DNA of 64,000 nt from Christensenella sp. UBA1214 (GCA_002309375.1 DBXK01000041.1:1-64000), one strand, 5' to 3'; numbered from the stretch's first letter, positions 54,201-61,494 are shown. A program made the numbers and translations. The notes: generated by a model from the sequence alone, not told the origin.

Positions 54201-55334
54201 CACGAGGGCATCGGCTACATGATCGATAAGTATAAGACCGATCCGGACGATTACCTGATCACCCCCGCCTTCACTTTCAACAGCGATGTCTGCCAGATTA
54301 GCTTCTGGGCGAACTCCTACAGCGCGAGCTGGCTCGAGTATCTCGGCGTATACGTATCCACCGATGACGGCGAGACCTGGAGCGAAGAGATCTGGGGACA
54401 GACCCTCACCAACATCACTCCTCAGGAATTCACCATTGACCTCAGCGCTTATGCAGACGACACGATCCGCGTTGCGTTCAGGCACTACAATTCCCCCGAT
54501 AAGTTCTATATCTTCCTCGACTACATCACCCTGACCGACGCTACCCCCGTTCCTCTTGCGGAACCGCATAACGTCTACTTCAAGGTCGGCAATGCAACCC
54601 TCGCGACCCTCGAGAACGTCCTCGAGATCACCGAAGAGGATCTGCCCGAAGGACCTGCCTGGTACGGCTTCACCTTCACCGGCTGGGATATGACCGTTGA
54701 GGAGATCAACGCTGCTCTCGCCGAGGGCGACGTCACCGTCAACGGTATCTTCGTCCCCGCGGAGAATGCGTTCACCGTCACCATCATCTACGGCGAAGAA
54801 GTGACCGAGAAGACCTTCACCGAGAGCCGCTGGCTCACCGTCAAGGCGAAGGCTCAGAACAAGGCCGGTCAGTACTTCCAGTATTGGACCATGGACGACG
54901 TCATCATCAGCTACAGCCCGCGTGCAAACGTCCGTGTTGTCGATACCTGCACCCTTGAGGCGCACTACGCTGACGAGCCCATCGAGGCGACCGGTGTTGC
55001 GCAGCTCATCAAGGCGACCTTCGCAGGCGGCAGGGAGACCTTCGTAGTTTACCTCGCTGCACCGAACGGCGCGACCATGACCGACGCAGGTCTGCTCGCA
55101 TCGCCCGCGACCGAGTATGATCCCGAGGACGGCGAGCTGACTCCGGACAACGCGAAGTTCTATAAGCACTGCAACATCAACGATCCTTCGCAGCCCGCGA
55201 CCTACACCTGGATCAAGACCAATGTCCAGGAGGGCGACGTCTGGTACATCCGTCCGTTCGTCACCTATGAGCTCGACGGCGAGACCTTCACCGTCTACGG
55301 CGAGACCACCGCTGTCAAAGCCGGCAACGAATAA
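51279..55334 (+). CDS. Large secreted protein with five choice-of-anchor-J/cleaved-adhesin-like repeats
   Basis: A 1351-residue exported protein: signal peptide ('FLSMLLAVVMVLALAVPALA'), then five repeats beginning near W56, W280, W500, W719 and W940. Each starts 'WDFETDP', has 'LDQDGDG..W', 'PDNWMITPAF', 'VYVSTDGGETWS' and 'FRHYNCTDMFYLDIDDIE', the pattern of choice-of-anchor J/cleaved-adhesin domains. Four are followed by an InlB/Flg_new-like segment with 'FPTPPTHEGYEFTGWDYNG'. Two more beta domains form the C-terminus. There is no LPxTG, dockerin, SLH or membrane anchor, so it is released or held non-covalently. Codon choice favours ACC/TTC/GGC strongly, suggesting high expression. AAGGAGG (51265-51271) lies 7 bases before the ATG. 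Function probably adhesion or glycan binding. Confidence 0.82.
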   Translation: MKKFLSMLLAVVMVLALAVPALAETKAQHGDITVSQAQPEQQAQADTAKLRGASSWDFETDPAESGFTYIDQDGDGFNWVWHQNTGTGNYTTHSGDGVMTSASYDNDNQAALTPDNWMISPVCEGTMLTFWMCGQDASYCEEYVGVYVSTDGGETWSNEIAGFTATSEMTQQAVNLSAYTGEIQFALRHYNCTDMFYLDIDDIELMSEVPQCTVTFVDGYDGTTIDTMTVEAGTVLNERDFPTPPTHEGYEFTGWDYNGASIAADTTITANYKQEGSNIWDFETDPTAQGFTFLDQDGDGNGWGRLSDAEYAHESTYAMASASYSSGALTPDNWMITPAFEAVGMSFWTRGLGYPDHVGIFVSTDGGSTWSDKALLEYDTDGTAYEKKTVDLSAYKDQEIMVAFRHYNCTDQYYVFIDDIETYNAAPEYTVTFYDIMDESVIGTITVEQGYVLTEEDFPEVPEHEGYVFYGWSYDGTGIAEDTAIIAFYSYDGVYENTLWDFEDEIHPIVTGFHTDDGNGDGNTWEWFNAPDYANSTSHMMACLSNGMDSMDDWLITPKFTGTLLTFYYRGYSASYTDHLEVYVSADDGATWKPVGEYEVTGDTYTMASIDLSEYEGTLRVGFNVSVAGGAYVFIDDIEVMSETPTYTVTFIDGLTGEPFDRPLTVEMGYVLGERDFPTPPTHEDYEFFGWDYDGSPIVADTEITAIYGYAGVYSNTIWDFETDPSAQGFLMLDEDGDGHNWEWQEPGSSYVHSTSHSMYSASYEGNGVGALSPDNWLITPKFTASMLTFWIRNYSGSYKDHLEVYVSTDNGATWSESVLSIDPANTFEQYTIDLTEYGEAELRVAFRHCNCSDKYRFYLDDIEIITLAPTAIVTFVDGVDGSEINTLEVETGYVLTEEDFPTPPEHEDWTFVEWDYDGSSILQDTTVTALYSYDKLLIWDFETDPFEQGFILLDADGDSSNWQWATSGYSGYFHEGIGYMIDKYKTDPDDYLITPAFTFNSDVCQISFWANSYSASWLEYLGVYVSTDDGETWSEEIWGQTLTNITPQEFTIDLSAYADDTIRVAFRHYNSPDKFYIFLDYITLTDATPVPLAEPHNVYFKVGNATLATLENVLEITEEDLPEGPAWYGFTFTGWDMTVEEINAALAEGDVTVNGIFVPAENAFTVTIIYGEEVTEKTFTESRWLTVKAKAQNKAGQYFQYWTMDDVIISYSPRANVRVVDTCTLEAHYADEPIEATGVAQLIKATFAGGRETFVVYLAAPNGATMTDAGLLASPATEYDPEDGELTPDNAKFYKHCNINDPSQPATYTWIKTNVQEGDVWYIRPFVTYELDGETFTVYGETTAVKAGNE

Positions 55335-55374
55335 CACAGGACCCGGCCACAGCGCCGGATAACCGAACAAAGAG

Positions 55375-55407
55375 AAACGGTCTTCCGAAATCGGGAGACC
55401 GTTTTTT
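55375..55407 (+). terminator. Intrinsic terminator of the repeat-protein gene
   Basis: A 12-bp stem with one G-T pair (55375-55386 with 55393-55404... including the T-run) and a 6-base loop ends in TTTTTT. Confidence 0.88.
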
Positions 55408-55541
55408 GTTCCGCTTTTACGGAGGGCAAGGGGAGCGGCGCGGAGCTTTTCAATGGCGCCTGTGCCTGCCGTGCGGTAATGCTTTTGATCGAGCTCATTA
55501 TACCCGCGGAACATAAACCCTGCTTAAATCAGAAAAATGCG

Positions 55542-55568
55542 AAAAGAAAAGAGGGCGCGGAGCCCTCT
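55542..55568 (-). terminator. Terminator left over from the decayed dockerin gene
   Basis: A 7-bp stem (55562-55568 with 55550-55556) is followed on the minus strand by TTTTCTTTT. It sits 25 bases after the remnant's stop codon, where a functional terminator would be. Confidence 0.7.
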
Positions 55569-55593
55569 GTTCGTTTCGGTTTGCTTTTCGGGA

Positions 55594-55717
55594 TCAGTGC
55601 AGCGCAAGCACGAGGCGCATGATCGGGATTGCGTCGGTCGCGTTGACTCCGCCGCTCGTGTTCGCCCGCGGTGTAGTACATGGATGCGACGGTCATGCCC
55701 TCGTTCGGGTGATGCGG
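55594..55717 (-). pseudogene. Decayed C-terminal end of a dockerin protein gene
   Basis: On the minus strand one frame reads ANTSGGVNATDAIPIMRLVL followed by ALH and a stop (TGA at 55596-55594). This is a second-type dockerin repeat, very like the ends of the dockerin genes at 172 and 3081. Just upstream, in another frame, NEGMTVASMYYTAGE is open, with stops before it. So a frameshift and truncation have destroyed the gene while its end and terminator remain. Confidence 0.7.
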
Positions 55718-55823
55718 TCAGTTGCCGTTGGATCGCACTGCCTGCCGGAGAGCCCGGAAAGCATGGCCGATGCCGATCCGGACTTGCGGGAAGATTTTTT
55801 CTTCACGATGACATCGAAAACCG

Positions 55824-55852
55824 TTGTACCGAAGCCGGGATTGTGGTAAAAT
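55824..55852 (+). promoter_or_regulatory. Promoter of the fourth dockerin gene
   Basis: TGGTAAAAT (TAAAAT at 55847-55852) with TTGTAC 17 bp upstream (55824-55829); an extended -10 site. Confidence 0.6.
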
Positions 55853-55874
55853 CAAGAAAAACGGGAGGTTGTTT

Positions 55875-56987
55875 ATGAAAAGATTTTTCAGGACGCAGCT
55901 CAGTCTGCTGCTTGCGGCCGCGTTATGCTGCGCTTTAATCATGTCATCCTCGGCATATGCCCGAAATGAAGGCGCCGATCGCGTCAGCCCCGACGCGGCT
56001 GAAGAGGAGATCGGATCGGCTGAGCCGAAAGCAGGAGAGCTCACGCTCGATCCTTCGTCGCTGACCGTTCCCGTTTTCAGCGGTTATTTCGGCGTTCGGA
56101 TCCGCGCATACATAAACGGAGTCGAGCAATCGCCCTTCGATATTACCTGGACGAGCTCCAGCTCATACGTCGCATCCGTGGACAACGTGGGCTGCGTCTA
56201 TGCTTCATCCGCAGGCACCGCGACCATAACCGCCCGCACGCAGAACGGCAGGACAGCGACCTGCACGGTCACGGTTGTATCGAACACGAATTATCCCAAC
56301 GTCAATGCCGTCAGCTTTACGCAGATCTCCGAGCTCTCATATGTGAATCCCCGCGTGGGCATCGGTCCTTTATGCGGCGGCGAGCCTGTTATTATCCGAA
56401 GATTCCTTCCCTCGAAGGGCACAAGGATGGACAACCCGGGCAGCAATCCGAACGCCACCAACGGCTGGGCATTCACCTATGCGACGGGTTTCCGCTTTTC
56501 CGCGCAGGCAGGGCATGATTACACCATCTCCGTTGAACCGTATGCGGGGCAGCAGGATCACGACGTTGAGGTGTTCCTTTCGGTCTACAACAGCAACTAT
56601 AACCTTGTCACATACGCCTACAGCGTCCATACGGGCGAGTACCCGACGGTCAACCTGCATACGACGAGCAGCGGTTATTGGTATGTTGTTCTGACGCCCG
56701 TCAACTATAACAACCAGTGGGGGAACGGTTATGTGAGATTCAAACTGACCGATCCGTCCGCGCCTCCTCCTTCCGAATGGCTGCTCGGCGATGTGGACCA
56801 CAACGGGACAGTCAATATCGTGGACTCCGTGACGGTGCTCCGCCATGCGCTCGGCCTTGTTATGATCCCCGATGACGCGCTGGCTCAGGCCGACGTTACG
56901 GGCAACGGCTCGATCGACGTTACGGATGCGCTGATGATCATGCGCTACGCCATGGGCGTGATCGATTCATTAAGCATCGAACGGTGA
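55875..56987 (+). CDS. Secreted Big_2 and dockerin domain protein
   Basis: A 370-residue exported protein without a catalytic domain. A signal peptide ('LSLLLAAALCCALIM') is followed by a Big_2 Ig-like domain (about 56-140, with 'DITWTSSSSYVASVDNVGCV'), a beta-rich domain (about 145-300, with 'FSAQAGHDYTISVEPYAGQQ' resembling pre-peptidase C-terminal folds), and a dockerin at about 303-370 ('DHNGTVNIVDSVTVLRHALG' and 'TGNGSIDVTDALMIMRYAMG'). GGGAGG (55863-55868) lies 6 bases before the ATG. It probably docks on the same unseen cohesin partner as the three metalloproteases. Confidence 0.82.
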   Translation: MKRFFRTQLSLLLAAALCCALIMSSSAYARNEGADRVSPDAAEEEIGSAEPKAGELTLDPSSLTVPVFSGYFGVRIRAYINGVEQSPFDITWTSSSSYVASVDNVGCVYASSAGTATITARTQNGRTATCTVTVVSNTNYPNVNAVSFTQISELSYVNPRVGIGPLCGGEPVIIRRFLPSKGTRMDNPGSNPNATNGWAFTYATGFRFSAQAGHDYTISVEPYAGQQDHDVEVFLSVYNSNYNLVTYAYSVHTGEYPTVNLHTTSSGYWYVVLTPVNYNNQWGNGYVRFKLTDPSAPPPSEWLLGDVDHNGTVNIVDSVTVLRHALGLVMIPDDALAQADVTGNGSIDVTDALMIMRYAMGVIDSLSIER

Positions 56988-57000
56988 TCAAGAAGAAACG

Positions 57001-57039
57001 AAAGATCCGGAAACAGTGGATGCTTCCGGATCTTTTTTT
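57001..57039 (+). terminator. Intrinsic terminator of the fourth dockerin gene
   Basis: A perfect 12-bp stem (57001-57012 with 57024-57035, including Ts) with an 11-base loop ends in seven T. Confidence 0.9.
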
Positions 57040-57047
57040 ACTTACGG

Positions 57048-57536
57048 TCAGAAGACCATCATCGCGTGAGCTGCGAGACCGCTGCGGACATTTCGCAGTG
57101 GTTCACCGATCAGACCGCCCGGTGTGGTGGAGCAGTCGGCGGGAAGCTCCTTGCCCGATTTATTTTCCCGGACGTTGACGCCGTACAGCTTGACCGTTGA
57201 ATCATTATTGACGTAGCCGCCGCCGTCGGTCTCCCGGCCGCCCTTGACGCAGCCGCTGCCGACGCTGTCGATAATGATCAGCGCCGCGCCGTTCTTCGCC
57301 TCAAAGACGTGCTTGGAGCTGCCCGAGGAATCGCGCTTCAGGTCAACAGTATGACCGGCAAGGCCGATGATGTCTATATCAAGCAGCGCGATATCAACGA
57401 GGTCTTTGCGGGCGAACTCAAGCGCTGCCTCGGCCTTCGTGAAGCCGTGCGCCTCGTCTACACCGTCGATCTCGCGGCACATGGCAAGCGTGTCCTCCAT
57501 CAGCAGCCTTTCATCGTCTACGCATATCGCCTTCAT
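57048..57536 (-). pseudogene. Truncated response-regulator receiver fused in frame to a surface-protein fragment
   Basis: An open frame of 162 codons made of two unrelated parts. Residues 1-56 are a receiver domain start (KAICVDDERLLMEDTLAMC, phosphoacceptor D53 in 'IALLDIDI'). From about residue 57 the text changes to 'GHTVDLKRDSSGSSKHVFEA' and 'GGGYVNNDSTVKLYGVNV', typical of beta-helix adhesins. The receiver is missing its second half and its output domain. A deletion joining two genes is the simplest explanation. A ribosome site (AAAAGGAGG) still precedes the ATG, so a hybrid could be made, but function is unlikely. Confidence 0.72.
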
Positions 57537-57655
57537 TTGCTCGCCTCCTTTTCGGGTACCAGCATGGTTAAGACAGTCCCCTCGCCGATAACGCTCTCTA
57601 TCTTAAAGCTGCCGCCGCACATGCTTGCAAAGATGCTTAATGACCACAAAATTGA
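57533..57655 (-). pseudogene. C-terminal remnant of a sensor histidine kinase
   Basis: Upstream of the receiver remnant, the minus strand encodes a tail 'LSIFASMCGGSFKIESVIGE' then 'GTVLTMLVPEKEASK' and a TGA that overlaps the receiver ATG (ATGA). This is the last part of a HATPase domain. The glycine-rich G2 box before it is lost and the frame is closed by a stop near 57675, so only the kinase end remains. Confidence 0.65.
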
Positions 57656-57700
57656 TGAGTAAAAAGCAGGGTGCTCAGTTTATTCAATAGGGGTGTTCAA

Positions 57701-57765
57701 AAATAAACGATTACCCCGATTTGCTGCACAAATAAACGATTACACACCACAAAGTAAACGATTAG
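57701..57765 (+). repeat. Three copies of a 14-base AT-rich direct repeat
   Basis: AAATAAACGATTAC occurs at 57701-57714 and 57730-57743, and a variant AAGTAAACGATTAG at 57752-57765. The core TAAACGATTA is identical in all three. Repeats of this kind sit at ends of some insertion sequences or serve as protein-binding iterons. No transposase is visible. Confidence 0.75.
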
Positions 57766-57912
57766 CACAGATAAATGCAAAAAAGCCTCACTCGGTAACC
57801 TCCGGGAGGGGCTTTATACTACATATCGACGCCTATAATTTGCTATATCTGCTAAATTTTTCACACAAAAATACCCTTCATACCGAATTGTATCAAAATT
57901 GGTATGAAGGGT

Positions 57913-57957
57913 TGGCGTACCTGCCGGGATTCGAACCCGGGACCTACAGAGTCGGAG
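57913..57957 (-). pseudogene. 3' half of tRNA-Arg(CCG): probable attachment site of an integrative element
   Basis: On the minus strand the sequence matches a tRNA from the anticodon loop on: loop CTCCGAC (anticodon CCG), stem 3' side TCTGT, variable TAGGTC region, T arm CCGGG-TTCGAAT-CCCGG, acceptor CAGGTAC, discriminator G and CCA. At 57958 it departs abruptly and the 5' half is missing. Site-specific integration into a tRNA 3' end leaves just such a copy at the far end of the element. A lone GTACCTG, the expected 5' acceptor strand, occurs at 58014-58008 but the rest does not fold as a tRNA. Confidence 0.75.
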
Positions 57958-58612
57958 CAGCTTGTTCTGCTTAGCTCAAAAGCCCAGATATTGCTTGATT
58001 TTTCAAGCAGGTACTGGTTTTTTGAAGCTCCGCGGCAGTGCTTCATTATCCGCATTATCCGCGATATCAACATTAGTCTCAAGAGTTGTGTAGCATAAAT
58101 GTAGTATCTGCAAGAACTGCCTATGGATATCGTCACATCATTATCGCAAACTATCTATACTTCTTTCGGCTAATGCCATCATAAGCTATGATTCGAGTTG
58201 TTGTACTGAAAAGACTTTTGATAATTAACGCATATTGACTCTTTCGAGTATTATTCTTGATTTAGCAGCATTATGGAATAAGCGAAGGGTTTGGCTTTAT
58301 TTCACTTGCGGTCATTGCTGTGCTATGATGGTTTTGCCTGACAATAGTAAACGCCGAAATATATTTTCAATTATTTGTCCCCTTTTGACATTCCGGATTG
58401 TTAATGTATACAAAGGGGAAAGACAGACATCCAACATCGGAGGTGAACACAGGGGGTCTGCTTCGTTGACAATTGCCGTTTGAACTGCTATAGTATTTTT
58501 GCAGTTAACAGCAGGGCCCCTCTCCGCCAACGATATCTCGGCAAAATATTATGATTGCCGGATCAATCGCCGAAAAACAACCGCAGTTTACTGTTACGAG
58601 GAGGTTTAAATC
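57958..58612. other. Gene-free AT-rich stretch with two promoters at its right end
   Basis: No convincing gene is seen; the short open frames present lack ribosome sites and family likeness. Two promoter-like sites face the gene at 58613: TTGACA-N16-TATACA at 58385-58412 and TTGACA-N17-TATAGT (with TGC before the -10) at 58466-58494. A GGAGGT at 58437-58444 leads to no real open frame. Confidence 0.55.
58466..58494 (+). promoter_or_regulatory. Promoter of the amidase-domain gene
   Basis: A perfect TTGACA (58466-58471), 17 bp, and TGCTATAGT (TATAGT at 58489-58494). Confidence 0.8.
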
Positions 58613-60355
58613 ATGAAAAGAATAACTGCACTGTTTCTGCTATTTGCCCTTATTCTTCCGATAACGGGCAAAATTGCCGCTGCAGAATCCGTTTGGGATT
58701 CGCAAAAAGTTGAAGAAGTCGCAACCGAATATCTGAGGGAAGCGGCCTATTCGCAGTATCTCTATGAAACCCACGATCTCGATCGTTATACGATTGAAAG
58801 CGTTCCCACAGACCAGAAAGCGATTCTTGCTGAAAAAACAGCGGGATATGCGGCGGTTCGCGAAAACCGAGAAATTGTTCCGTATCGTGAAACCGAGATA
58901 GCTACCGGCAGCCTGAACGCTTTGGTCAGCAATCTAGAGTTGAATAAAGACATGGTTGCTTTCTATGCATATCTCGGAGAAAGCAGCAATACTTCATATG
59001 ATTTCTTCACTGAATCATATGAAATACTCGAAACCGATCTGGAAGGCGACTTCGCTTTTATTGACCTTTATGAAAATTTGGATTTCAAGTACAGTGACGT
59101 GGACTTTACTTCTTCCGCATCTCCCCATTACTTTATTTCCTTGGTAAAGTTCAATGGCGAATGGTTTATCATGGCTGTTGAATCGGATGATTCGATGTAT
59201 GAGGTTTATAGAGATTCAGAATTCGATTTGCAACAGCATATCGAGAATTTTGACAACGCCCAAGATGCAGACATTGGAATTGAATTATCTGAGGAGCACG
59301 AATCACGAGATATCGAATCCTATGACGTTACGATGGATCGTTTGTATGATCGTTCAAATGCTGCAAACTACGCATTAACATATTGCAAAAAAGGCGACAT
59401 GGGAAATGGAAGTTATTCATCTTGGAAAAACGACAACTTTCATTATGGCAGCAATAATTGCATGAGATTCGTTTCACAATGTCTATGGGCTGGTTTTGGC
59501 GGAAGCAATGACACCGCAAGCATTCAGGCTTGTAAGGCAATGGATCGCCAGGACGAAAACGGCACAGACAAATTAGTCTGGTTTGGACGGAATGTGCAAT
59601 CGGGACTAACAACAGAATCTCATTCATGGATCAGCGTAAGTGTGTTTGATTTATATATTCACCATAAATACTTGGACAGTGCAGGCAATCCTCAGACAGC
59701 GAGTTCCAGTGAAGACCGTATGCGCTGCTCTACTTATGAAGTTGCTAGAACTCAAAACCAGATGCTCTCTGGAAGTTCAAATACAAACAATTATAAGTTG
59801 TTAGGTGCCGCGGGTTTGATTATAAAACCTAACCAGAGCATTTATTCCCATGCTATCCTTATAACACAGGTAAAAGACAGCAGCGGAGTGGCCACCAGAG
59901 ATACAGTTTATTTCACGGCCTACAATGGTTGTTACAAAAACTATAAGCTATCAGCTGTTTATTATAAAGGTCAGAGTTCGAATACGGGATATGAGCTTGA
60001 AGTTGTAATGCCGGGATATTTGCAGAACGGCAATCCATCAGGCGACAACTATTTCTATGGAGAGCTCATGCCTACACTCACAACCGGAAGCAGTAAGGTT
60101 GTTACTGCTAAGGCAAGAGATACGGCTTCTACAATGTGCATGTATATCTATAAACCTAATGCAAGCACAGCGAGCTATTCATTTTATGGGAGCAACTGCT
60201 CAACGCTTCAAAGCTCGTCAATAACTTTTAACCAAACCGGATTATGGAGAGTTGTGATTAGAAGCAGTAACAGCGATCCAAATCCTCTTGCCACGTACAC
60301 ATTTACCATCAGGGTTGCATCATCAACTGAAGCAGGTAATGATCCCGAACCTTAA
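58613..60355 (+). CDS. Exported amidase-domain (Amidase_6) protein with foreign-looking composition
   Basis: A 580-residue exported protein. A signal peptide ('ITALFLLFALILPITGKIAA') is followed by an N-terminal domain of about 220 residues, then a putative amidase domain starting 'YDRSNAANYALTYCKKGD' with the catalytic C283 in 'SNNCMRFVSQCLWAGF' and a candidate His in 'IYSHAILITQV'. The last ~110 residues form a beta domain. Amidase_6 domains are thought to cleave peptidoglycan-related amide bonds. The coding sequence is clearly AT-richer than the rest of the window (many TAT, AAT, GAA codons), consistent with transfer. The promoter is strong and the ribosome site GAGGAGG lies 10 bases upstream. 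It sits just inside the tRNA boundary. Confidence 0.8.
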   Translation: MKRITALFLLFALILPITGKIAAAESVWDSQKVEEVATEYLREAAYSQYLYETHDLDRYTIESVPTDQKAILAEKTAGYAAVRENREIVPYRETEIATGSLNALVSNLELNKDMVAFYAYLGESSNTSYDFFTESYEILETDLEGDFAFIDLYENLDFKYSDVDFTSSASPHYFISLVKFNGEWFIMAVESDDSMYEVYRDSEFDLQQHIENFDNAQDADIGIELSEEHESRDIESYDVTMDRLYDRSNAANYALTYCKKGDMGNGSYSSWKNDNFHYGSNNCMRFVSQCLWAGFGGSNDTASIQACKAMDRQDENGTDKLVWFGRNVQSGLTTESHSWISVSVFDLYIHHKYLDSAGNPQTASSSEDRMRCSTYEVARTQNQMLSGSSNTNNYKLLGAAGLIIKPNQSIYSHAILITQVKDSSGVATRDTVYFTAYNGCYKNYKLSAVYYKGQSSNTGYELEVVMPGYLQNGNPSGDNYFYGELMPTLTTGSSKVVTAKARDTASTMCMYIYKPNASTASYSFYGSNCSTLQSSSITFNQTGLWRVVIRSSNSDPNPLATYTFTIRVASSTEAGNDPEP

Positions 60356-60396
60356 ATGACACCCATATCTGGATATTAGCAAGGAGGAATAAAACA

Positions 60397-61383
60397 ATGA
60401 GAAGAATTTCCATTAGAGCGAGTGCGCTTATGCTCACTTTTATCCTGTTGCTGTCGGCCTGCGCCTGCGTCGGAAACGGCTCGGAGAACGGGCAGCAAAC
60501 GGCGGATAACAGCGCCGCACCGGCAACGCAGGAGCCTTCAGCCGAACCGACCGAAGCGCCGATGCCGGAACAGACCGCCGAGCCCACGCCGGAGCCTGCG
60601 GAAAAACCGACGCCGGGACCGACAGCAATGCCTTTGGACGGTCCCTCAACGGAAGAGGAGAAGCAGTATGCCGAAGCGGCATATCAGTTCATTGAGCAGA
60701 TTGGCAGGATCCATAATAAGCATTTCTCGCCGGAGAATACAACCGTCAGCGAATTCTATTGGCAGCCGGAGTTGCTTAGCGTGATTTTTCAGGCAGAAGA
60801 GCCCGGTCAGTCAATAAGAATGCTCGGCAAACCCGACGGCAACGGAGGCTATACTTTCTCAATGAAGGATATGACCATGGTAATGATCAACGATTTCCGT
60901 GAGCAGGAGTGGCTCGACTCATATTCGGAGGATATTTGGGCGGCCTATCATGAGAGTTTGGGCGAGGCACGCTTTGTCATAACGCCCGAGGATATCGCGG
61001 CGACGGGCTGCACGGCGACAGAAGGCGAGGAATATCTGCTTGCAGTCGGCCGCTGCTGGCAGCAAAAGTACGCCGAATTCTTCATGAACCTGCCCGAAAA
61101 CTATCCGGGCTATTGCTATGAAATGCTGCCGCTCGACTGCACTGTCGATCACTACTATGCGGATCAGAATAAAGTGCAGTTCGTCGCGGGCTTTGCATCC
61201 CGCCCGGCGGATCTGAGGGCAATAGCATATCTCTACTTCGAGATCGACGAGGGTGGAGGCTTTGCCGACGAAAGCTATCCGCCGGAGATCTACGGCTGGC
61301 TTGTGACCTACGGTGGCACCATACTCGAGCAGCAGGCTGACGGAAGCTGGGTCGGCACGACGAGCTGCCATAACTTCGGCTGA
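60397..61383 (+). CDS. Lipoprotein with Pro/Thr/Glu linker, unknown function
   Basis: A 328-residue lipoprotein: the signal sequence ends in LSAC (residues 19-22), then a low-complexity linker of repeated 'EPTEAPMPEQTAEPTPEPAE' type to about residue 80, then a globular domain of about 245 residues with Trp and acidic residues and no family recognised. AAGGAGG lies 10 bases before the ATG, 41 bases after the amidase-domain gene, so the two may form one transcript. It is similar in plan, and in its last ~10 residues, to the lipoprotein at 62131. After its TGA the same frame stays open for 22 more codons (KACGELGMKTGKDFIEHRYA and L). Confidence 0.72.
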   Translation: MRRISIRASALMLTFILLLSACACVGNGSENGQQTADNSAAPATQEPSAEPTEAPMPEQTAEPTPEPAEKPTPGPTAMPLDGPSTEEEKQYAEAAYQFIEQIGRIHNKHFSPENTTVSEFYWQPELLSVIFQAEEPGQSIRMLGKPDGNGGYTFSMKDMTMVMINDFREQEWLDSYSEDIWAAYHESLGEARFVITPEDIAATGCTATEGEEYLLAVGRCWQQKYAEFFMNLPENYPGYCYEMLPLDCTVDHYYADQNKVQFVAGFASRPADLRAIAYLYFEIDEGGGFADESYPPEIYGWLVTYGGTILEQQADGSWVGTTSCHNFG

Positions 61384-61456
61384 TTAGCCAAGGCCTGCGG
61401 CGAGCTCGGCATGAAGACTGGCAAGGACTTTATTGAGCATCGATATGCGCTTTGAA

Positions 61457-61494
61457 CAAATGCGCCGCCTCAAGGCGGCGCATTTGTTGTTTTC
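61457..61494 (+). terminator. Intrinsic terminator of the first lipoprotein gene
   Basis: A perfect 13-bp stem (61457-61469 with 61474-61486) with a 4-base TCAA loop and a TGTTGTTTT tail. The core GCGCCGCC-nCAA-GGCGGCGC recurs at 63123. Confidence 0.85.

Noticed and set aside
51420..54540. Repeats of about 660 bp that could suggest tandem duplication of a mobile element
   Set aside because: The period corresponds exactly to repeated protein domains in one frame, and the copies have diverged at the DNA level.
57913..58014. A complete unusual tRNA (for example tRNA-Sec) of about 100 nt using GTACCTG at 58014-58008 as the 5' acceptor strand
   Set aside because: The acceptor strands pair, but no D arm or anticodon stem forms and no TCA anticodon is placed correctly; a 3' fragment explains the match better.
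57904..58098. A 64-codon plus-strand frame beginning MKGWRTCRDSNPGP
   Set aside because: Its first part is the antisense of the tRNA-Arg T arm, a well-known source of false proteins.
58235..58530. Overlapping small frames on both strands
   Set aside because: They lack ribosome sites and recognisable composition and overlap two good promoters for the gene at 58613.
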